This document shows, in pieces, positions 38,001 through 50,000 of a stretch of 64,000 bases of DNA. The position numbers and the translations under genes were made by a program. Under the pieces are notes generated by a model. The model was not told where the DNA came from, did no database searches, and saw only the letters and a list, made by a program, of their open reading frames with translations. Numbering within the stretch: position 1 is the stretch's first letter; each line of letters starts with the position of its first letter. The DNA is from Inia geoffrensis (taxonomy: Eukaryota > Chordata > Mammalia > Artiodactyla > Iniidae): positions 57,634,436 through 57,698,435 of the forward strand of contig CM070917.1 of assembly GCA_036417435.1 (NCBI GenBank), written 5' to 3'.

Positions 38001-41000
38001 GTGCTGGGAGAAGGGGCTGGGCAGTGATGCTCACACTGTCCTCTCTGATCACCTGCTCTGCTTGGCTCCATCCGGTGGGCCTCCAGGTGGCACCGTCAGG
38101 TAACAGGCTGGGGCCAGGGCCAGACCCCGATGTGGGTGGGTGGGTGGGTGGGTAGGCAGGCGTCTGTGCCTCTGCAGAGCTGCAGCTGGGATTACAGGGC
38201 GAGGGGGTTGGTTCTGACAGCCCCGGGGCCCAAGGGTGGTCTCCCGGGCCCTGGAGAGGGGGAGTCCCTGTAGGCCTTGTCCCCAGTGGCTCTGTCATCT
38301 CTGGGTACAGGCCGGGACCGGCCCGCAGGGACACCCCAGCGGGCTCTCAGCCTCCCTGTTGCAGCCGAGGAAATCGAGGCCTGGAGAAAGGAGGGTCCTC
38401 GGGTCACAGCGCCGGGCAGGGAACCTAGGCCTTGCGGCTCCCAGTCCGGCCACCTGGCCACAGGGGCGGCCCCACTGCAGCTGCTTGGAAGTCCCTCGAC
38501 CCTCGGCCTCTGTTTCCCCACCTGGCAGCGGTCTGTCCTGGTCAGGCAGGCAGGCCTGCGGCGCTAGTACTATGGTTCTGCTTGTGGACCAGGGCTCCTG
38601 GGAGACTTGGCCGTGGCTCAGGAATGTGAGGGGGCTTCCTCAGACAGACGAAGGGGCAGCTGAAGTTGAAAATAGCTGGACCAGGTGGGGCCCAGCCCAG
38701 TGCCCAGGGCCAGGCTCTTAAGGAGCCCAGGGAGTGGACAGACACCCGCCCTCCCGGGTCAAAGTCCAGGGGCCCTGTAGGCAGATGGCTGTGGTAGGTG
38801 GTGCTGCCAGCTACCACCTGCCTGGGGGTGAAGCCGGGGGGTGGGCTCTCAGGAACGCTCCTTGTCCGGGAGGAGCAGGGACACTTAGTTGCTTGTCCAC
38901 TGGGTTAGGGTGGGTGGGATGATGGAGCCCCTGTCCTGGATTCCCCAGCCACAACCCTGAAGCCAGTGACCATGGGGTACCCCCGCCCAGGGCAAAGGCT
39001 GCTGGGAGGTGGGGTGGCTGAGAGGCGTGGAGGGCTGACTCTGGATGGGCAGGGGCAGCTGGCCTCCAGCCGCGCCCCCCCACCCCGCCCCGCCCGTGTG
39101 GGCCTGGTGCCGCCCACCCTGGCCTGAGCCTGGTAGGCACGGATGTGGGTGGGCTGAGGCTGGGTGAGGCGTGGCTGTCCTGGGGCTCACGGCTCCCACC
39201 CTTGAGGCTCTGCCCGTGGGAGGCGAATCCCCACTCCCCAACCAACACAAACCAAGCCCCACCCTCCTGGGGCAGCTGGTGCCCCTGTGGAGGGGGCAGC
39301 CGAGGAGTGGGGTCTGTTCTCTGCCCTGAGGAGCGAGGAGGTGGGTGGAGGGGGCAGCTGGCAGGGCTGCTGGGGGGAGCGGGGCTCTGGGAAGAAAGGG
39401 GCCTTTCAGAGCTGGCCTGCACCCCTTGTTCTCTCCCTGCCCTGCCCCCTGTCCCCTGCCCCTCCCCCTTCTTGGGAGCCCTGGAGCTCACCGCTTGTGT
39501 CACCCGTTTGGCCCAGGAGTTTGAGAATGCCGAGGGGGAAGAGTATGCGGCTGACTTCTCGGCACAGGGCTCCCCGGCAGCAGCGGCTCAGAACGGGCCC
39601 GACGTGTACGTCCTGCCACTCACCGAGGTCTCCCTGCCTATGGCCAAGCAGCCCGGGCGTTCAGGTGAGTGAGCCCCCAGGTGGGCCCAGGTGGTGGGTG
39701 TAGGGTGTGGCTCGGGGGTCAGTGCTCCCCGGGAGGGAAGCAAGGGGCTGATGTGTGCCTCCTTTTGCTGGGACCTGGGGCACTGTGAGCAGGCTTGGGC
39801 CAGCTGGGGCTACTGTGCAAAGGGGGCGGGGGTCGCTCCCTCTGTTCCTGGGGTGGGCACCCATGTGCTGGGAAGAGGGGCTTCTCTGCGGTCCCTGGGA
39901 TGCTGGACCCCGTACATGGGCTCCGTGGTGCCCAGGAGCAGGGCCCACCCACTGGGGGGGAGGGGCTTTTTGGGGCTCCTTCTGTGGGTGGAGCCTTTTG
40001 CTCAGGACCCTGGGGTGGGGGAAGGAGGGGCCTGGGTCCCCCCAGTGCATGCAGGTTGCAGGTGCAGGCGGGGCCTCTTCCTGTGGCTTCCTTGCCATGT
40101 CTCCCACTGGCCCCATCCCGTGGTCCCCCCACCAGGCTGGCAACCCACATGGCAGATGCAGGGCCCACACTCCAGAGGTTAAAGGTCAGTGGCCAACCTG
40201 GGCTTTGAACCCACATCTGCCTGATTCAGCACTGCAAGAACCCCCCAGTTGTGTCTGGAGGCTGATGTGGGGGGGGTCCCTGGCCCAAGGCCCCCTCCCT
40301 GGCAGCTCCTAGGTCAGGCCTGTGCCCACCCCCAGCTCCTCCAGGCGCACTGAGTAGGACGTCAGGCCCAGGGGGGGCTCTGTTGGCACCAGGGCCTGTG
40401 AGGAGTAGACCTGCCCCACCCCCAGCTCCTTCAGGCGCACTGAGTAGGGCGTCAGGCCCGGGGGGGCTCTGTTGGCACCAGGGCCTGTGAGGAGTAGACC
40501 TGCCCCCCCCGCCCCCCCCCCCCCCCCCCCCCGCACCATGACTGTTACTCCTCATCCTGCTGCAGGTGTCTCCTAGAGGAGACCTCACCAGTTAGGCAGG
40601 AATTTCAGGTCACGGGGCTCCTCTGTCGAGTGACCCAAACGTCCACCCCATAAAATCTTCAAGGTGGTGTCTGTGCTAAAGGAGGCCCCCCAACCTTCCT
40701 GGGCGACCATGGGAGTTTCTGAGCCTGTGCTGACAGTGCTGGACGCTAGGAGCTGTTGCGGAGCAAGGGTCCCCCCCAGGGGACACTGTAGCCCTGGCCT
40801 GGGCCTGTCACCTGCCCCTGGCAGTGTGTGTGCCTGGGACCCCAAGGAATCTTTGAGACCCAGTGTCTTCCACCGCACAAGGGACTGTCCCTGGGGATGC
40901 GGGGGGACAGGGATCCAGGAGGGGGCAGTGATTGCGTGCTTTTTTCTAGTTTTTAGCTCTGTTCTGTTCTTTATAGGGTGCCCTGCTTCTGGGGAGGGGG

Positions 41001-44000
41001 AGAGATTTGGGTGATGCTGGGAGGGCAGCCCACCTGGAGGTCACGGATTAAAAACCTGGGCAGCAGTACTACCTCTAAACTGTGGGGGAAGATGGCCCAG
41101 CTTCAGGCTCCCCAGTCTGGCTCTGTAGCTGCTGCCCCTTGGGTGCGGACCCCAGAACCCCAGGACCCGGCCTGCCATGCCTCCTGCAGCTGCCAGGAGA
41201 CCTTTCCCGTTGGCTGGCAGTCAGCATGCTCCACCTCCATCACTGCCCCACTGTCAAGACTGCTGAGCCTGCTGGGGGAGACCCCAGGCTGGAGGTGGGG
41301 GGCAGCAGGCTGGACCTCAGGGGAAGGAGCCCCGGGACTCAGGGCCCCAGTGGGACCCCTTACCCCCAATTCTGCTCAGCATCAAGGTCAACATTCCATA
41401 GGGTCTCCAGTCCCTGGGAGCAGCCCCTCACCTTGGAGTCTACTGGCTGCCAGGCTCAGCCTGTCCCCTGGGCCCTCCGGGCAGTTGGCGTGGGAGCAGA
41501 ATTCGGGGAATCCCTTGGGGCACAGGCGGGGTGTGGGTGGGCTCAGCAACTCTGGCCCTTCCTCTGGGGCCCTCACTGACCCTTCCTGCCTGCTGACCTC
41601 ACCCAGCCCAGCCTGCAGGAGAATGGGCCCAGTGTGTCCCGTACAGGGCTGTGCCAAGCAGCCCCCAACAAAGGAGCCTTTGGCGTGCCTGGTGCTGGAA
41701 TGCCAGCCTGTGGCAGGGGTGAGGGGACGGGCCACTCCACTGCCCTCTTCCCCATGGCCTCCGCCCCAGCCACACTGCCTGCCCAGCATTGCCTGTGCGC
41801 TGGTCCCGGCTTCTAGGCCCTGCTGTTTCCAGCCTGGCTTGTCCCTGTAGCTTGGGGCACAGCCTTCCCAGACCCACTCAGAAAGATGCATGGTTGCGGC
41901 TTGTAGATCCACAGCTCCCCTGGGCAGCAGGCGCCCTGTTCCTGATGGCCGCTCCCATCAGGAGGGAGCAGGGGCCTCTGGGTGGCTCCCCAGAACAGGC
42001 CATGCAGGCAGCCCCTCTAGGGGCCAGGCGAGAGAAGATGGGGCGATGATGGAGGCTGAGCTGGCATCTCTGAGCCCCCTGCCCTGTTACAGTGCAGCTG
42101 CTCAAGTCCACAGATCTGGGCCGGCACAGCCTCCTGTACCTGGAGGAGATTGGCCACGGCTGGTTTGGGAAGGTGAGTTGCCGTCCCGGGGGTTGGTGGG
42201 GATGGGGGAGGGACTGGCAGCATGGTCCGCTCTTTTGCCTGGCAGGTGGAGAGGGTGGGTTGGCGACCTGCTTCTCCTAGAAACCTCCCCAGCCCTGGGG
42301 TCCCCTCTCAAGGCGCACTCTACTGGGCCCCTCCCTGGGGACCTCAGGGTCCGGCAGCCTCTTCTCTGCAGATCCTGGTGTCATGCTGGGAGATGCCTCT
42401 GAGTGGGCAGGGATGGGGAGCAGCATCTGGCTCCTGGCTTCTCCCTGACCACCAGCCTGGGTGGGACAAGGAGTCCATCTTCCTCGCTGCAGACCCCCAG
42501 AGCTCTGAGAACAGCTGGGGACCTTAGGGGAGGCAGACACAAAAGACGGAGTATTACAGCCAGGAGGGCTCGCTCTCCCAGGAGCGGTCCAGAACCCATT
42601 TTGCAGATGAGTACGCTGAGGCACAGAAACAGACTGCTTTGGCTGGAAGAGCAAGGCTGGGGGCAGAGCTTGGGGACGGTGGAGTCCACCCACCTGGTGA
42701 CGCCTGCCCCGCAGGTATTCCTCGGGGAGGTGAACTCAGGCATCAGTAGCACCCAGGTGGTGGTGAAGGAGCTGAAGGTGAGCGCCAGCGTGCAGGAGCA
42801 GATGCAGTTCCTGGAGGAGGCGCAGCCCTACAGGTGGGTGGCACCTGGGGACAGGCTCAGCCGGAGGAGGGGGTGGGCCACTGGCCAGGAGGTGGGGATG
42901 CGGGTCCTGTAGACAAAGGCAAGCTCTGTGCTGCCCTGCTCCTGCCCTGCGCTGAGTGCGAGTCAGGGGGGCAGCCTGTTGTCTCCCGCAGGGCCCTGCA
43001 GCACAGCAACCTGCTCCAGTGCCTGGCCCAGTGCGCCGAGGTGACGCCCTACCTGTTGGTGATGGAGTTCTGCCCGATGGTGAGTCGCCCACTCCCTGGC
43101 CCTCCAGCCCCTGCCCTGCACTTCTGGAAGGTGGGCCTGGCCTTCCTGCTGAGCCAGGGACCCCTCACCCCCACCCCCACCCTCTGGGCCTCACATGCCC
43201 CCCAAAGTGGGGTCCAGGTGGCTCTGCACCACTACCTCCCAGAAGCGGCCTGGGGGAGGAAGGAGGTGGTCCCCCGTCGGAGACAGCGGCCGTCCGGGCT
43301 GGGATTCCACTGTACCCTGGGGGAGGGGGGCTCCCCCACCTGCCTGTGCTGCTCCAAGTCACGGAGGTTTTCCTGAGAGGCACCCTGGCCCGCTTGGGGG
43401 GCTCACGGCCTTTGCGTCGAGTCCACGGCCTCGCTCGTACTTTGCTCTCGGGCCCCCCACCACACACACACACGGCTGAGCCGCTTGCCGACAGGGAGGC
43501 GGCCTCCACAGACGAGGGTCCCCCTACCATCTAGCTTCTGGGCTCCTGGCGTAGCTTCCCAGGGCTTCCCCAGGATGCCTGGGCCCTCCCTGGAGCTGAG
43601 CGGTGTCAGCAGGTCATCAGCAGGTCAAGGAGTTGCCAGAAGACACACTGGCCACCGGCTCTGGGTTCCGCCCAGGCTCAGCGTCACTGCTCGTGTGGCC
43701 TGTCTGCCACCCACCAGCTGAGAGGTGGCGAGCATCTGGGCCCCAGTGGTCTGTATGCGGGATGTGACCCTGCTGGCCCACAAGGCTGCCTGGGGCTGGG
43801 GCTGTCAGTGTGGGGAAAGTGTCTGCTGCCTGCGGGGTCATCCTACTGAGAGCTGGCCCCTGGGGGGCGGACACGGGCTTCTCTGGTCAGCAGCAGCCCT
43901 GTGGCAGCAGCAGGATGCCTGGTCCCCCCATGGGCCCTGCTGAGGAGGGCGGGGCCGGGCAGTGGGCTTGCACGGGTACCCACTACCCACCAGCAGGTGA

Positions 44001-47000
44001 CAGTGCTGCCCTTCTCGGCAGGGGGACCTCAAGGGCTACCTGCGGAGCTGTCGGGTGGCAGAGTCCATGGCGCCCGACCCTCTGACCCTGCAGCGCATGG
44101 CCTGTGAGGTGGCCTGTGGCGTCCTGCACCTGCATCGCAACAACTATGTGCACAGGTGAGGGCGCGGGCAGCCCACGAACTCTCTGCAGGGCCTCCGCAC
44201 CTGCTCCGGGGGCCGCATGAGGTGGATCCTCAATTAACCGGGTTAGTCTTTGTTCAGCCTCTAGGGACCACTGTACAAAGGGATTTTGTCAAATAATAAA
44301 CACCAGGCAGATGGGAGTTGAACACCTTCTGCAGGAGGATTAAGCCAGGCAATGTCCACTGTCCAGCTGGCCCGGCTGGGCACGCGGTAGGGCCTGAGGC
44401 CCATCCTCTGTCCCCAGGGTGGTCAGCGCTGCCTGGTGGCTCTACGGCGGCCCCTACTCTCCTCTGTCTCTCTCAGGCCCAGAGGGAGGGGTGGCTCTGT
44501 CCTGCTTCCCGCCCTGGCCCCTGAATTCGGAAAGACGGGCCAGGGCCCAGCGTAGGGAGACATGCCAGAAGAAGTGGCGATGGATGTGGCCCCACCAGCC
44601 CCGGACAGCACTCGGGCCGTCCTCCCCAACAATATCCTGGTGCTGAGTGATGACACATGCAACTCCAGCATCAGTGATTTTGTTGAAGAGGGCAGCTGCC
44701 AGCCTCCCGACCCGCCCGCCGAGCCCACCCAGCCCCAGGCGCCCATCTGTGGCCTCCGGCACAGCAGCATTTTGGCCGATGTGTGCTGACCCCGCGTTTG
44801 CCTCATTGCCCTGGGCCCCAGACACCCATGGGGCCACAAGGCAGGCAGGGGAGGAGCCGGCAGCCAAGGCCAGCCGTGGGTGGGAGGCAAAGGCAGGGGT
44901 GAGCGGCACTGCTGGGTGGGCACTCCACACCCACCCTACCGGGGGCCGTGTGTGCACAGGGCAGGGGCAGGACCCTGGGGCACTCAGTTGCCCCACTGAT
45001 GCCTGCCTTCAGGGAGCTGAGGGTGGCAGTGTGGCGGGCGGGAAGAGACTGCGGTGTCCCTGGGCTGGCTCGCCCCTGAGGGACTGTCAGCAGACTGGTG
45101 TCCCAGGAGAAGCAGGGGAGCGGACTGGGGTCAGGGGATGGGCTTCCAGTGAGGCAGACCTCGTCCAAGGAGGGCCCTTGGGCACCTTCTAGCTGGCCCT
45201 GGGCCTCGTTTCCCTTGTCTGCCTTCTAACATGTGTGGCCCCATCCACTCAGACCCTGAAAGTGTCCGGTGCTGGGTCAGGGGCAGGGCGGGCAGCCTCT
45301 GAGATGCCCCTTCCCACCCACCCACCGACCGAACCGAGCCCAGGATGCCCTCGGCGACAAGCGGCCCAGTCCCCTCAGTGCCCTGGATGCCCCAGCCCGG
45401 CACTGCCGGCTGACCCCACCCTCCCACCCTCAGTGACCTGGCTCTGAGGAACTGCCTGCTCACAGCCGACCTGACGGTGAAGATCGGCGATTATGGCCTG
45501 TCTCACGGCAAATACAGGGTGAGTGGGCCGGCTCGGGCCAGGGCAAGGCCGGCCACATTTGCCCGCGGGGTGACACTGTCCCACGTGCCGACAGGAGGAC
45601 TACTTTGTGACGGCTGACCAGCTGTGGGTGCCACTACGCTGGATCGCGCCTGAGCTGGTGGACGAGGTGCACTGCAACCTGCTGGTGGTGGACCAGACCA
45701 AGGCCAGCAACGTGTGGTGAGTGTGGGCCCGGCAGTCGCCATGAGGACTTGGACCCCTGAAAGCCGACGACTTGATGCTCACCTGCGACTGTCAGCCCTC
45801 ATGGTTGCCCTGTCCGGTGCCGAGTGGGTGTCCAGTGAGGACGCGGGGCGCTGGGGGGCTGAGTCCCACCCACCTGCCGCCTCCCTGGTGTTGGAGGGGA
45901 TGCAGGCTGGCCACGCCATGCAAGGCCACGTGTGTGAGGACGTGTTTGTTTGTGTAGCCTTGTCGCTCTGTAGGAGGTGGCCAGATACACCCCCAGGTGA
46001 GGTCGTGGGGGTTCTGGAGCCACCTGTTGCTGCCCGGTGCCACTGCCCACAGCACTTGGGCTGGCAGAGCGGCAGGGCCCATGGGGCCTGTGGAGGAAGC
46101 CCCGCCCCTCCCAGGGCCCGCTGGGCCGACGCCCGAATACATCAGGGTCAGAGCACTCGGGCAAGTTGATGAGACGTGGGGCCTCGTGGTAGCACCTGTT
46201 CCCATTGAGAGGGGACAGTGGGGCTGGGGGTCTCCTGTGACTGCAGCCTGGAGGCTTGGGGCTGGGCACAGAGCGGGTGCTTGGACCCAGGACTACAGCC
46301 TCAAGAGGCTTGGCTGTGGTGGTCCCCTGTCCCTGGCCTTGACTAGCCTCTGCTTCCCCCTCCTGCTTCCTCCCAGCCTCTCAGGCCTGTCTGGCCTTCC
46401 TCTGCTCCTGATAAACCCTCATGGCCTGGATCCAGGGCCCAGTCCCCCTTCCTGAGCTCTCCAGGGGTCTCCCCTGAGCCATTAACTGTAACCCCGTCAC
46501 GGACACTCCATTCCCCTGCTCGCCTCTCCCTCTGGCTGACCCTCCCCTGCCTGCCCACCAGCCCACACTGACTGGGGTCCCTCCCCTAGACGGCTTTGGC
46601 CAGGGCCACTGTGACGTCTCTGTCGCCAAATCTGCTGTCCCTCATGCCCCCAGTTTCGTGGGACAGCCTGGGGTCCCCGGGAGCTGGGTGAAGCTACCGC
46701 CCACTGGTAAGATCCTAGCTGCCTTCTCCCAGCCCCACGTGCACTGGCTGCCTGGCCCGCTGGCTGGGGTGTCCCTAGACTCACCCCTCCCTCCGCCTCA
46801 CACCCTAGCACACTCCCTCCCTCTGGCCTCCGCGCCTGGCAGGACTGGGAGCTTCTCCAGGGCATTTCCTGCACCTGGCAGTGTCTGGGCTTCAGCCTGG
46901 CAAGGGAATGAACGAATGAACAAATTGACTGGGTTTGTGGGAGGCCAGTCTGGCGTTTATTTATCCAAGCACCCTGGGCGTGGGCTCGGACCTGGCCAGG

Positions 47001-50000
47001 TGGCACATACTGCCCATTTACTGAAGGAAGGTGCCGTCTTCTGGCTGCTGGTGTGATGACAGGAGCTGCCCTTGGCACCAAAGTCTTCGAGACCCTTTGT
47101 AGCCGTGCGTTGGCCAGCCGTGCCTGCCCTCTGATGGCTGTCACCCCCACAGGTCCCTGGGTGTGACCATCTGGGAGCTCTTTGAGCTGGGAGCGCAGCC
47201 CTATCCACACCACTCCGACCGGCAGGTGCTTGCCTATGCTGTCCGGGAGCAGCAGCTCAAGCTGCCCAAGCCCCAGCTGCAGCTGACCCTCTCTGACCGC
47301 TGGTGAGGACCCTGTGAGGCCAGGCAGGGCTGGGGGTGTCCTCAGCAGGAAGGACAACACAAAGGGGGGTGCTTTGAGTCCCCAGAGCGTAAGTGGCTCC
47401 TCCTGACCGCCTGAGTTTCCAGCTCCCCCTGGCTCCCCCCCGGCCAGCAGTGACCTCTGGGCCCCACCCTGTGCCTACAGTGGAATGGCCGCTTTATCCA
47501 AAACACAAATTTGCCTGCAGCCCTGGCAGGGAAGAGCTAAGGGGACAGTGCCCTGGTCCACTGCTCTCTCCCACACCACTGCGCCCACTTCAGGAGATGC
47601 CCGTAACTGTCCTCGGGATTCTGAGTGTGAGAAGGGGAGGAACTCAGACCCTCATGCTGAGGGCGGACTGGCTCACTCACTGGGGGTTGGGGTCCTGGCC
47701 AGGCACTACCACCTGTCGGGGGGGCAGGGACTGAACCCCAGTGCATCCCTTCCCGCAGGTATGAGGTGATGCAGTTCTGCTGGCTTCAGCCTGAGCAGCG
47801 GCCAACGGCCGAGGAGGTGCACCTGCTGTTGTCCTACCTATGTGCCAAGGGTGCCACCGAGGCAGAGGAGGAGTTTGAGCGGCGCTGGCGCTCACTGCGG
47901 CCTGGTGGGGGTGGCGCGGGCCCCGGGCTGGGGGCGGCAGGCCTGGCACTGGGGGGCACAGGCGAGCTTGCGGCCACCTCATCCTTCCCACTGCTGGAGC
48001 AGTTTGCTGGCGACAGCTTCCACACGGATGGTGACGACGTGCTGACGGTGACTGAGACGAGCCGTGGCCTCAACTTCGAGTACAAGTGGGAAGCCAGCCG
48101 CGGCTCCGATGCCTTCCTGCCACCTGAGGGCGCACTGAGCCCGGGCCGAGACGCGCGTCTGCAGGAGCTCTGTGTCCCTGACGGTGCTCCCCCAGGCGTG
48201 GTGCCGGTGCTCAGCGCTCACAGCCCCTCGGTGGGCAGCGAGTACTTCATCCGCCTGGAAGACCCCGCGCCTGCTGCAGGCCACGACCCCGACTGTGCCG
48301 GCTGTGCCCCCAGCACCCTCGCTGCCACCCTGCGCCCCGACGGCAGTGACCATGATGACGACTCTGACGGCAGCGCCGCCTCGCTGGTCATGGAGCCACT
48401 GCTGGGCCACGCGCTGCCCGCTGATGGTCCCTGGAGCCACTGCGACTACCACCCATGCAGGAGCCATGCCCGTGACCTGCCTTGCACCTCACGCTCACCC
48501 TCGCCAGAGACCCCGATGCTGGCGGAGCCCAGAGCAGAGGATATTGACTGGGGCGTGGGGGCATTCTGCCCGCCCTTCTTTGAGGACCCGCTGTGCACAT
48601 CCCCCTCCGGGAGCTGCGGGGCCCAACCATCCCCAGGTGGGGAAGAGCTGGGGGAGGCTGAGATGCCCAGGGCTGCCCAGCACAGACACTGGAGCTCCAA
48701 TGTATCTGCCAACAACAACAGCGGCAGCCGAGCACCAGAGTTCTGGGTCCCGGGCCTCTCGGGCTACACGGGCTGCTGCCCTGGTGTGAAGCAGGCCCTA
48801 CAGACCGTCCCTGAGCTGGGCCATCCTCTGATCCCAGAGGACCCCAGAGAGCCTCTCCTTGGGCCAAAGGGGGCCTCCTCTGGTAAGGAGCTGGGCCGCT
48901 GCCTTGGCCTCCCCCATCTGTATCCTGCTGAGGGCCTGACACCTGTCCCGTGCCTGCTCACATCCCCGTGGACAGAGGCAGCCAGAAGTGGTGGTGACAG
49001 CCCCCGGGCAGAGCCCAGGCTTGCAGAGGAGGCTGAGGGCTCTCCTGGACTCCAGCTGCCCCTTCCCTCCATCCCATCCCCATCCCAAGAGGGAGCCCTG
49101 CTTCCTGCCGAGGAGGCCAGCACCCCGCCCACCCTGCCTGCTTCACCCACGCCCACTGGCAGCCCACAGCCTGCCACCGAGCCCGTCCAGGCCCTGGACA
49201 GCGACAGTGGCAGCAGCAGCTCCCCTGAGCTGGAGGCACCAGGCAGTGAAGACGAGGACATGACTGAGGCCACTTCTGGTGTCTTCACTGACTTGTCCAG
49301 CGACGGCCCGCAGGCTGAGAAACCAGATGTGACACCAGCCTTCCGCTCCCTACAGAAGCAGGTGGGGACCCCCGACTCCTTGGACTCCCTGGACATCCCA
49401 TCCTCAGCCAGTGATGGCGGCTCTGAGGTCTTCAGCCCATTAGCTGTTGGCACCCCTGGCGGGCAGCCCCGAGCCCTGGACAGCGGCTATGACACGGAGA
49501 ACTACGAGTCCCCTGAGTTTGTACTCAAGGAGGCGCATGAGCCCTGTGAGCCTGAGGCCTTTGAGGAGCTGGCCTCAGAGGGTGAGAGCCCCGGGCCAGA
49601 GACTCGTCTCTCCGCCTCCCTGGGTGGCCTCAGTGAGAAGAATCCTTACCGCGACTCTGCCTACTTCTCAGACCTGGACACAGAGCCAGAGCCCGCCTTG
49701 GGCCCCAAGGAGAAGCAAGGAGGTGTCCCAGTCCCCAGGCCAGAGCCCGATCTGGAGAGCCCGAAGAGCCCCAGGCTGCCGTCTGCACTGCCCTCCCCTG
49801 AGTTGGGGATGCTTGAGGAGGCACAGAGCTCTGGCCCCAGGGAGGTGCCGCCACTGCCACTGCCTGAGGACTCTTCCCCAGAGCCAAGCGCCTGCCCCAG
49901 GGGCCCCAGGCTGGCGCCTCCCTGGCCCCAAGACCCAGCCCAGGTGCCACCCATGCCCAGCCCCGGGCGCTCTAAGATTTTCCTGCTGACTCCGGTCCGG

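Noticed and set aside
37226..38155. 309-codon plus and 272-codon minus open frames in AATK intron 2
   Set aside because: Both run through the GGGAA tract, which cannot form stops in these frames; no conserved protein.
44156..45433. miR-657 and miR-1250, which lie in human AATK introns
   Set aside because: I looked for their mature sequences in the AATK introns and did not see them; they may be primate-restricted or too diverged.
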